A DNA stretch of 8,351 nucleotides from JANMDR01 sp031409495 (lineage in GTDB: Bacteria > Pseudomonadota > Gammaproteobacteria > Burkholderiales > Usitatibacteraceae): the NCBI GenBank assembly GCA_031409495.1, contig JANNXI010000252.1, positions 1 to 8,351 of the forward strand, read 5' to 3'. The position numbers and the translations under genes were made by a program. Every line of letters starts with the position of its first letter. The stretch's first letter is position 1. The notes beneath the pieces are model-generated. The model did not search any database. It was not told where the DNA came from and saw nothing but the letters and a program-made list of their open reading frames with translations. This document shows, in pieces, positions 1 through 6,005 of the stretch.

Positions 1-11
1 CTGCGCCGAGC

Positions 12-104
12 CAGATTTTGCCGATTTTTTACGTCAATATCGAGCATATTGACTCAAAAATCGGTGAAATATGGGACGCGCAGGCAGATTTTGAGCCGAT
101 TTAG
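12..104. repeat. Intergenic inverted repeat with flanking direct repeat
   Basis: An 8-base perfect inverted repeat (GTCAATAT at 33-40, ATATTGAC at 46-53) surrounds a 5-base loop. It is extended by CCGATTTTT (21-29) against AAAAATCGG (56-64), and further out by a wobble-paired stretch (15-20 with 65-70), giving a near-palindrome of about 56 bases. The motif CAGATTTTG..CCGATTT occurs twice (12-27 and 85-102, the second with two extra bases). No U-run follows on either strand, so it is not a canonical intrinsic terminator. Position and architecture suggest a dispersed intergenic repeat (REP/MITE-like) downstream of the minus-strand operon. That identity is inferred, because only one copy is visible. 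Confidence 0.5.
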
Positions 105-122
105 CGATAGCCCGACAGGCTG

Positions 123-476
123 CTAGATACGCTCCAAGGCGTTTAAATTTAGCCAGCCACGAATCACGCGATACACGTACCAAACCACGACGATCGTGGG
201 CAGCACCCAAAACACAAAAGCACCAAGGCCTAGGGTTAGTGCCGTAAGCACCAGATAGGCTAGCCAAGCGACAACCGACCAAAGCAGGCCCCACCAAAAC
301 GTGGCCGCAAGCCAGCGGTAGTGAGAATCAAGCCACGATCCGCGGACATGCTCGCGATTGACCATACCAATAATTAATGCCACCACCGCCAGCGTTAAAA
401 AAGTAAACGGCGCGAGCAAATGCAGCGCATACATGATGTGCGTAGGCGTGAGCGAAGGATGCGTTTGGTTAGTCAT
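123..476 (-). CDS. Small DUF4870-family membrane protein
   Basis: A 117-residue integral membrane protein of unknown function. Hydrophobic stretches at about residues 16-39, 56-82 and 84-103 predict three transmembrane helices. A short polar loop (about 40-55) contains the SHYRW motif, and the C-terminus carries YRVIRGWLNLN. The helix, SH.RW loop, two helices and W..YR.I.GW tail match the pattern of DUF4870 (Tic20-like) proteins, which are usually 100-130 residues long. It is the last gene of the minus-strand cluster, 14 bases after the stop of def. No good Shine-Dalgarno precedes the ATG; an in-frame ATG at residue 15 has none either, so the first was kept. Translational coupling to def is possible. 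The family has no established biochemical role, and its place beside def and purine salvage does not reveal one. Confidence 0.8.
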   Translation of the reverse strand: MTNQTHPSLTPTHIMYALHLLAPFTFLTLAVVALIIGMVNREHVRGSWLDSHYRWLAATFWWGLLWSVVAWLAYLVLTALTLGLGAFVFWVLPTIVVVWYVYRVIRGWLNLNALERI

Positions 477-490
477 AAATAGATAAAAAA

Positions 491-1033
491 TTAGTCATCA
501 GCCTGATCGGCAATATTAGGAAAGAGCACTTCGGTGTAACCAAATTTTTGCATATCGGTAATGCGGCTTGGGTACAAAATGCCATCCAAATGATCGCATT
601 CGTGCTGCACTACGCGCGCGTGAAAGCCGTCCACGGTGCGATCAATCGCCACGCCCTTGGCGTCAAAACCTTGGTAGCGAAGCTTGGCAAAGCGCGGCAC
701 TTCGCCACGCAAACCCGGCACCGATAAGCATCCCTCAAAACCATCTTCCATCGCGCTACCAATGGGTGTGATAACCGGATTGATCAATATTGTTAATGGC
801 ACATCATCCACTTCGGGATAGCGGGTATTGCCCACCACTTCAAACACGACTACCCGTACGTTTTCCCCAATTTGTGGTGCGGCCAATCCCGCACCTTTGG
901 CCGCGCGCATGGTATCAAGCATATCTGCCAGCAAGGCGTGGAGTTGCGGCGAATTAAATTCGCGTTTGGCAACTGCTTTACTTGGCTGCAGCAGGCTTGG
1001 CGTGCCCATGCGTAAAATTTCTCTTACCGTCAT
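491..1033 (-). CDS. def: Peptide deformylase (second-type paralogue)
   Basis: A cytoplasmic metalloenzyme that removes the N-terminal formyl group from nascent polypeptides. All three family motifs are present in 180 residues: GAGLAAPQ (47-54), EGCLS (100-104, metal ligand Cys102) and HECDH (144-148, metal ligands His144 and His148, catalytic Glu145). The length is normal. Longer conserved segments, such as VPGLRGEVPR and the GFHARVVQHECDHLDG region, and the FGYTEVLFP tail resemble the stand-alone deformylase type found in many beta- and gammaproteobacteria in addition to the fmt-linked copy. No fmt gene is in the window, so a second def elsewhere is likely (inference). The gene starts 31 bases after the phosphorylase stop. 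A GGAGA lies 8 bases before the ATG, supporting this start. It is probably co-transcribed with the salvage genes. Confidence 0.95.
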   Translation of the reverse strand: MTVREILRMGTPSLLQPSKAVAKREFNSPQLHALLADMLDTMRAAKGAGLAAPQIGENVRVVVFEVVGNTRYPEVDDVPLTILINPVITPIGSAMEDGFEGCLSVPGLRGEVPRFAKLRYQGFDAKGVAIDRTVDGFHARVVQHECDHLDGILYPSRITDMQKFGYTEVLFPNIADQADD

Positions 1034-1036
1034 GCT

Positions 1037-1060
1037 CTATATCTCCCGATCTATATCTCC
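1037..1060 (-). promoter_or_regulatory. Duplicated Shine-Dalgarno segment upstream of def
   Basis: Reading on the minus strand, GGAGATATAG occurs twice, 14 bases apart (1060-1051 and 1046-1037). The proximal copy places GGAGA 8 bases before the def ATG, a normal ribosome-binding distance. The distal copy is about 22 bases upstream and too far to act directly. It looks like a short tandem duplication within the 31-base spacer between the phosphorylase gene and def. Confidence 0.55.
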
Positions 1061-1064
1061 TACT

Positions 1065-1808
1065 CTATTTTTCCAGTTCAACGGCACGGGCTAAAACCAG
1101 CATCACTTTTTTCATGCCTTCATGTAGCACGACTTCAGCATCATCCAATTTAATTTGTTTGGCTGAAGAGCCCCGCCCTGCGGCGTGATTCATCGACAAC
1201 GCCAGCACCGCAAAGGACAGCTTTTTTTCCCGCGCCAATGCCGCCTCTGGCATGCCCGTCATACCGACCATGGCGCAGCCATCACGTTCAAAGCGATTAA
1301 TTTCTGCCAGCGTTTCCAATCGCGGACCTTGTGTGGCACCGTATACCCCACCGTTATTCACATCCACACCCACGTCCTTTGCCGCAGCCAAATAGAGCTG
1401 ACGCGCGCTTTCGTCGTATGGGTAGGTAAAATCTACGTGAAACACTTTTGAGTCAGCACCTTCAAAAAAAGTATGGCGACGGCCATGCGTGTAATCAATA
1501 ATTTGATCTGGCACACACAGTTCGCCCGGCCCCATATTAGCGGCAATACCACCAACAGAATTTACCGCCAATACTCTGGAGACACCCACAGAATGAAGCG
1601 CCCAGACGTTCGCGCAATAATTTACTTCATGTGGCGCAATGGTATGGCCGTAGCCATGACGGGCTAAAAACACCACTTCGGCTGTGCCAATTTTACCGAA
1701 TGTTAAGGGGCCGGAAGGCTCGCCGTAGGGTGTGCGAATAATTTCGCGACGGGTAATTTCTAGGTTTGCTAAATTTGTAAGACCAGTACCGCCAATAATT
1801 GCCAACAT
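1065..1808 (-). CDS. S-methyl-5'-thioinosine phosphorylase (MTAP/PNP family)
   Basis: A 247-residue nucleoside phosphorylase of the PNP/MTAP family 2 fold. It cleaves the methylthio-nucleoside by-product of polyamine or homoserine-lactone synthesis to a purine base and methylthioribose-1-phosphate. Visible motifs are GGTG (6-9) and ARHG (49-52) for phosphate, PHEVNY (59-64), NSVGGI (83-88), TQGPRLET (159-166) and MVGMTGMPEA (180-189). MTAPs specific for adenine nucleosides carry Asp at the base-binding position; here the equivalent segment reads SMNHAAG, with Asn207. That pattern is seen in the Pseudomonas methylthioinosine phosphorylase and favours a 6-oxopurine substrate. The name mtnP is often given to such genes, but MTIP fits better. 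The gene begins 3 bases after the hpt stop, with AGGGAA 7 bases before its ATG inside the hpt end, so the two are probably translationally coupled. The released hypoxanthine would be the substrate of Hpt. Confidence 0.88.
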   Translation of the reverse strand: MLAIIGGTGLTNLANLEITRREIIRTPYGEPSGPLTFGKIGTAEVVFLARHGYGHTIAPHEVNYCANVWALHSVGVSRVLAVNSVGGIAANMGPGELCVPDQIIDYTHGRRHTFFEGADSKVFHVDFTYPYDESARQLYLAAAKDVGVDVNNGGVYGATQGPRLETLAEINRFERDGCAMVGMTGMPEAALAREKKLSFAVLALSMNHAAGRGSSAKQIKLDDAEVVLHEGMKKVMLVLARAVELEK

Positions 1809-1811
1809 GCT

Positions 1812-2372
1812 TTATTTCCCTTTCATTGCATAAATAGCGCCAAGATTGCGCCACGCGCCTGCTACATCCATCCCATAACCAAACACAAACCGATTCGGCA
1901 CCATGATGCCGGTGTAATCAGCTTTTATTGGCTTTTGCGCATTACGTTCGGCGCCGTAGTCTTTCTCACAAAACACCGCACATTTTACCGATACCGCACC
2001 TTGGCGCTTAACCAAATCCACAATTGCCGCTAGCGTTACGCCTTCGTCTAAAATATCGTCCAACAGCACCACATGCCGGCCTAAAATATTGTCGCGCGGC
2101 GCAACGCGCCAAGTGAGTTGCGTGCCGACCGTTTCATTGCCATAGCGCGATGCCTGCACGATGTCAAAATCCATTGGAAAATCAAGTTGCGTGAGCAATT
2201 GCCCGCTAAATACCACTGCGCCGCCCATGACAGACAGAAAAAGAGGATATTTATCTGCATAATCCCGGTTTAAATCCATCGCAACACGGGTGGTTGCTGC
2301 ATCCACGACCGCTTTCGTAAACAACAAATCACCGTCATCGAGTATGGCTTGTGCGTCGGCTAGGTTCGGCAT
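1812..2372 (-). CDS. hpt: Hypoxanthine-guanine phosphoribosyltransferase
   Basis: A cytoplasmic purine-salvage enzyme that converts hypoxanthine or guanine plus PRPP to IMP or GMP and pyrophosphate. The PRPP-binding signature VVLLDDILDEGVT is at residues 101-113, with Asp109 in the place of the general base. VMGGAVVFSG (48-57) forms the pyrophosphate loop, and SRYG (75-78) lies in the flexible active-site loop. The purine-binding region has Lys150 and VPNRFVFGYGMD (158-169), matching the family's lysine and FVxGYxxD motif. The 186-residue length is typical. It is the first gene of the minus-strand cluster and is followed 3 bases later by the methylthioinosine phosphorylase, whose product base it can recycle. 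No strong Shine-Dalgarno precedes the ATG; the sequence just upstream is AAAAAGCCCACT. The start is supported by the family length. Confidence 0.93.
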   Translation of the reverse strand: MPNLADAQAILDDGDLLFTKAVVDAATTRVAMDLNRDYADKYPLFLSVMGGAVVFSGQLLTQLDFPMDFDIVQASRYGNETVGTQLTWRVAPRDNILGRHVVLLDDILDEGVTLAAIVDLVKRQGAVSVKCAVFCEKDYGAERNAQKPIKADYTGIMVPNRFVFGYGMDVAGAWRNLGAIYAMKGK

Positions 2373-2411
2373 AGTGGGCTTTTTAAAGTGGATTGAATTT
2401 TTTACACCCTA

Positions 2412-2417
2412 ATTATA
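2412..2417 (-). promoter_or_regulatory. Candidate sigma-70 -10 element for the hpt operon
   Basis: On the minus strand a perfect TATAAT lies about 40 bases before the hpt ATG, predicting a leader of roughly 30 bases. No convincing -35 hexamer sits at 16-18 bases. The -35 region instead holds a 5-base inverted repeat (GGCTA at 2423-2427, TAGCC at 2436-2440) that might bind a regulator, though it is short enough to be chance. The 215-base divergent gap 2373-2587 shows no other clear signal, and no good promoter was found for the plus-strand gene at 2588. Confidence 0.4.
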
Positions 2418-2587
2418 AGCTGGGCTACTGCAAAATAGCCGAAATTGCCGTATTTGCTGTAGTACCTGCCCACAACCAAATCATTAGCGCTACACTGCCC
2501 AAACCCGTGAAGTCATCACAACATGACGAAAAGCTGACGACCAATGCCACGAATACGACTAAGCCATGACGCAATTAGGCAATCGCA

Positions 2588-3133
2588 ATGCATAAGCTAG
2601 CGCGCCTCGCAGCAGCTTATGACGCTATGGCTATCCCACCAGTGCATGAAAATGTGCGGATGCCTACGGCGACCAGCGTTGCGCGAATCAATGAAATGCT
2701 GCAATTTAGGTTACCCGAGACCTTGATTGAATTTGCGGCCGCGAGCACCGCCTGCAGCAATTGGCTAGCTGGGCTTGGCGAGGACTACGCTGCGCCAACT
2801 CATATTTTACAGATTAACAAAGCCGCAAATAAAATTCGCCGGCGTGCATTGGCCGATGCCGGCAAATGGGAGGCCGTTAAACCTAAGCATTTTATTGCGT
2901 TCAATTTGGGGTTTGACCAAGACTACAACTGCTTTGACACCCAATGTCAACAAGCGCAAACGCCTACACAGACGAGCGAATATACGATTCGATATTGGTG
3001 TCCACCACGCATCATCGGTGCGCGCAGCTACGCTTCATTTTATGACTACATGTTCGACCAAATTAATAACTGGGCTGTACATAATAAGCGCAGTACCGGT
3101 GCTGCTGCCTTGAAGATACTCAGCGAAAATTAG
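2588..3133 (+). CDS. SUKH (SMI1/KNR4-like) domain protein
   Basis: A 181-residue soluble protein without signal peptide or membrane segment. Residues from about 30 to 163 resemble the SUKH/SMI1-KNR4 fold: an N-terminal helix ending in LPETLIEFAAAS (42-53), a Trp at 59, a central strand HFIAFNLGFDQDYNCFDT (101-118) corresponding to the family's 'f..i..g.dgd.ycfD' core, then IRYWCPP, and the closing ARSYASFYDYMFD (145-157) that fits the usual 'a.SF..fl' helix. SUKH proteins often serve as immunity proteins to contact-dependent or polymorphic toxins, but many are orphan proteins of unknown role. No toxin gene is adjacent; the next gene is a sensor kinase 50 bases downstream on the same strand. 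The start codon lacks a strong Shine-Dalgarno, and Met14 or Met25 are possible alternatives. The family call is moderately sure; the function is unknown. Confidence 0.72.
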   Translation: MHKLARLAAAYDAMAIPPVHENVRMPTATSVARINEMLQFRLPETLIEFAAASTACSNWLAGLGEDYAAPTHILQINKAANKIRRRALADAGKWEAVKPKHFIAFNLGFDQDYNCFDTQCQQAQTPTQTSEYTIRYWCPPRIIGARSYASFYDYMFDQINNWAVHNKRSTGAAALKILSEN

Positions 3134-3183
3134 CCTGAATTTTTTCGCATTACGCAATCACAACATCCATGTAGGAGCCTGCT

Positions 3184-5907
3184 ATGACACCAAATACACC
3201 TGCAACGACACAACTTAATTCAGAGCTCCTCGAACTCGCGCTTGGTACGGCCGAGGTTGGCGTAGCCGTGATTGATTCAGCGCACTGCTTCACACGACTC
3301 ACCCCGGCTTTTGCAACCATGCTGGGCTACACCGTTGGCGAGCTTATAAATCAGCAATGGAGTACCGTCGCCCCCCGTAATGTACTCAACAGCGCCGATA
3401 GCTTACTGGCCGACTTATTGTTTGGCGTAGCAAAGGGGCCGTTTGACTGGGAGTTAGTACATAAAAATCGCGGTCCTGTTCTGGTGCGCGTGCATTTCAA
3501 AGACGTGGCAATTGAAAATGATTCACCCACAAACCCAAACAATGTCGGGCAAAATGACGTCGAACTTTATAGCAAAGTAGTGCTAATGACCATTACCGGG
3601 CACGCAGCCCACTTTCGCCACAACGCTCTGGCAAACCCGATTACTGCAACAGCCATTGGCGGCACCACTACCGAGCATGATGCCGCACATAATCAATTGC
3701 TGGACACCAGCGGCGACGCCGTGCTGACGCTCACGTTCGTAGGTACGGTGCGCAGTTGGAGCCGTCGCGCAGAAAAACTATTTGGCTGGTTTGCCACTGA
3801 AGCGCTAAATAAACCTTTAGCCGATTTGGTGATTTCGCCGAAGTCACGAATGGCCTATGACGCGCTGTTGCTCGAATTTGTGGCGCAGGCAACAAACTCC
3901 CTCCGAGAGCAGCATTTGCATTTGACTGCGGTGCATAGAGATGGGCGGGATATTCCTGTCAATCTCACTTTAAAGCCAATTAAAATCGGCGATCGGATTT
4001 TACTTGGCATGGTTTTTCGCGATATGACCACACACGATGCGTCCGAAACATTGGCAACATCAGAGCAACGCTATCGCTACATGATTGAGCATGTGAGCGA
4101 GGGCGTGTTGGTGGTGCAGGCTGGCCGTATCGTGTTCGCCAACCCGCGTGCGTTGCAAACACTTGGCCGCAGCCTTGAGGAACTAAGGAGAGCACCGTTT
4201 ACAGAGTTCGTTTTTGCAGCCGACCGCGCGTTGGTTGCCGAAAACTATCACCGTCGCGTACGCGGTGAGCAACTCGATAAAACCTATACGTTTAGGGTTA
4301 TGCAGGGCGACGGTGAACCGACTTGGGTGCAACTTTCGGCCGTTGCGATCAACTGGGAAGGCGAGCCTGCAACGCTTTCGTTCATCGCTGATGTAAACGA
4401 CCGGGTACAACTTGAAATTCGACTCAAACAAAGCCTTTCAGAGCGCGAAACAATATTGCAAAGCTCTATTTTAGGTATTGCCTTTTTGAACGAAAAAGGC
4501 CGTATTCATTGGGCAAATGAGGCCTTAGCGCAAATACTTGGTAAACAGGCGCAACAGGATAAAAGCACTTCTTTAGAACATTTCTATCCATCGCGGGAAC
4601 ATTATCTGCGTACCGGCGCTGCTGTCGCAAAAGCGGTACATGCGGGGCACTCATTTGAAACCGAATTGCAGCTAAAACGACCCGACGGATCATTATTTTG
4701 GGCCTATCTTTCTGGGCGCAGTGTAGAGGTAGGTAATTTATCAAAGGGCACCGTTTGGGTAGTGATGGACATTACCGGTCGGCGTCAACTCGAAGATGAC
4801 TTGCGCCGCAAAACGGCGGAACAGGAGGCAATCTTAAAATCTACTGTAGTCGGTATTACGGCGAGCAACCCCGAGGTGCACACTTGGGTAAACGACACCT
4901 TTGCGCAAATGCTTGGCTACAGCCCATCGGACTTAATTGGCCATCCGCCAGTTAAACATTTCCCAAGCCAGGAAAGTTGGGAAGCACTAATGGGGCAAGC
5001 ATACCCAATATTGCGCAGCGGGCAGGCCTTCACTACTGAATGCCAAATGCGGCGGCGCGACGGCACGTTGATTTGGGTGCTATTACACGGTAAACGAGTC
5101 GATGCTGAACGGCGCAAGCCCGGCACAATCTGGACGTTTGTAGACGTTAGCGAACGCAAGCATTCCGACGAAATGCTGAAAACGGCATTGGCCAAGCAAA
5201 CCGAATTAACACGCTTAAAATCCCGTTTTATTTCGATGACGTCCCATGAATTCCGCACGCCGCTCGCGACTATTTTATCTTCAGCTGAGCTTATTGAACA
5301 CTATCACGCCAAACTGACGCCGCTTGAGCGTCAAGACCTTACCACTAGCATTCAGACTGCAGTAACGCGTATGACGGCAATGCTTGATGATGTGCTGATG
5401 ATCGGGCGCATTGACGCCGACAAGCTCGAATTCAATCCGCAACCGATGTTACTGGCGCATTTTTGCGAGCAAATCACTAACGAAAACCGCGTAATCGCCG
5501 CTGCGCAAAAAGAAAAGGTAAATATTGAGCTCATGCTTTCTGGTTGCGATACGCAAATACACTTAGATGAAAAATTGCTCCGGCATATTTTAGGTAATTT
5601 ACTATCGAATGCCTTAAAGTATTCTCCCGACGGTGGCAAAGTATTTTTTGGCGCGGTGTGCCGCGCTAAAGAGATTGAATTCATCATTGCCGATACTGGC
5701 ATAGGCCTGCCACAAGAGGACATTCCACAGCTCTTTGATACGTTTTATCGCGCCAGCAACGTTGGCAATATATCGGGAACGGGATTAGGTTTAGCCATCG
5801 TGCGGCGCGCCGTTGACCTGCACAAAGGCACAATCAAAGTAGATAGCGCTTTAGGCAGCGGTACTCGGTTTACGGTAAATTTACCGCGGTTACAAACTAA
5901 CTTTTAG
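3184..5907 (+). CDS. Soluble multi-PAS sensor histidine kinase
   Basis: A 907-residue protein with no transmembrane segment, so probably a cytoplasmic sensor. Five PAS-type regions can be outlined: about 13-140 (divergent, with a polar insert near 110-125), 168-285, 294-408, 420-540 and 545-660. The last two are clearly a tandem duplication. The HisKA dimerisation domain (about 675-745) carries the H-box SHEFRTPL with phospho-acceptor His688, and the ExxT (Glu689-Thr692) associated with phosphatase activity. The ATPase domain shows the N box NLLSNALKYSP (805-815), G1 DTGIG (837-841), F box FDTFYR (851-856) and G2 GTGLGLAIV (865-873). All catalytic motifs look intact. AGGAG at 3173-3177, 6 bases before the ATG, supports the start. 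No receiver domain is attached. The obvious partner is the receiver of the fusion protein encoded 98 bases downstream. The signal sensed is unknown. Confidence 0.93.
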   Translation: MTPNTPATTQLNSELLELALGTAEVGVAVIDSAHCFTRLTPAFATMLGYTVGELINQQWSTVAPRNVLNSADSLLADLLFGVAKGPFDWELVHKNRGPVLVRVHFKDVAIENDSPTNPNNVGQNDVELYSKVVLMTITGHAAHFRHNALANPITATAIGGTTTEHDAAHNQLLDTSGDAVLTLTFVGTVRSWSRRAEKLFGWFATEALNKPLADLVISPKSRMAYDALLLEFVAQATNSLREQHLHLTAVHRDGRDIPVNLTLKPIKIGDRILLGMVFRDMTTHDASETLATSEQRYRYMIEHVSEGVLVVQAGRIVFANPRALQTLGRSLEELRRAPFTEFVFAADRALVAENYHRRVRGEQLDKTYTFRVMQGDGEPTWVQLSAVAINWEGEPATLSFIADVNDRVQLEIRLKQSLSERETILQSSILGIAFLNEKGRIHWANEALAQILGKQAQQDKSTSLEHFYPSREHYLRTGAAVAKAVHAGHSFETELQLKRPDGSLFWAYLSGRSVEVGNLSKGTVWVVMDITGRRQLEDDLRRKTAEQEAILKSTVVGITASNPEVHTWVNDTFAQMLGYSPSDLIGHPPVKHFPSQESWEALMGQAYPILRSGQAFTTECQMRRRDGTLIWVLLHGKRVDAERRKPGTIWTFVDVSERKHSDEMLKTALAKQTELTRLKSRFISMTSHEFRTPLATILSSAELIEHYHAKLTPLERQDLTTSIQTAVTRMTAMLDDVLMIGRIDADKLEFNPQPMLLAHFCEQITNENRVIAAAQKEKVNIELMLSGCDTQIHLDEKLLRHILGNLLSNALKYSPDGGKVFFGAVCRAKEIEFIIADTGIGLPQEDIPQLFDTFYRASNVGNISGTGLGLAIVRRAVDLHKGTIKVDSALGSGTRFTVNLPRLQTNF

Positions 5908-5945
5908 CCCACCGGCGAATTGCAAACGCCTTCGATTCTGCCCAG

Positions 5946-5954
5946 TGTTATGAT
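5946..5954 (+). promoter_or_regulatory. Possible extended -10 promoter before the receiver-kinase gene
   Basis: TG (5946-5947), one base, then TATGAT (5949-5954) fits the extended -10 pattern TGnTATAAT with one mismatch. No -35 hexamer lies at the right distance (TTGCAA at 5920-5925 is 23 bases away). It would start transcription near 5961, about 45 bases before the ATG, giving the fusion gene its own transcript besides read-through from the histidine kinase gene. A chance match cannot be excluded. Confidence 0.3.
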
Positions 5955-6005
5955 GAAGGCTAAACCAAACGATTAAGTCAACAAAAAAAACTCGCAGGTG
6001 TTCCT

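Noticed and set aside
3..104. An open plus-strand frame running from the left edge to a TAG at 102-104, as if the 3' end of a gene.
   Set aside because: It is only about 33 codons long, coincides entirely with the inverted and direct repeats, and matches no family I recognise. The repeat explains the sequence better, though a truncated gene end cannot be fully excluded.
109..122. A small hairpin (AGCC..GGCT) just past the DUF4870 stop, considered as a terminator for the minus-strand operon.
   Set aside because: The stem is only 4 bp and is not followed by a U-tract on the minus strand.
2775..3113. A 112-codon plus-strand frame overlapping the SUKH gene.
   Set aside because: It is out of frame within a gene that has family-like motifs and has no family resemblance of its own.
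5352..5723. A 123-codon minus-strand frame across the histidine kinase catalytic core.
   Set aside because: It is antisense to the HisKA and ATPase motifs and has low-complexity Ser-rich content, typical of a shadow frame.
5953..5976. A seven-codon ORF (ATG to TAA) before the receiver-kinase gene, a possible leader peptide.
   Set aside because: No Shine-Dalgarno, no attenuator hairpin and no run of regulatory codons. The position overlaps the possible -10 element, so it would not be transcribed from that promoter.
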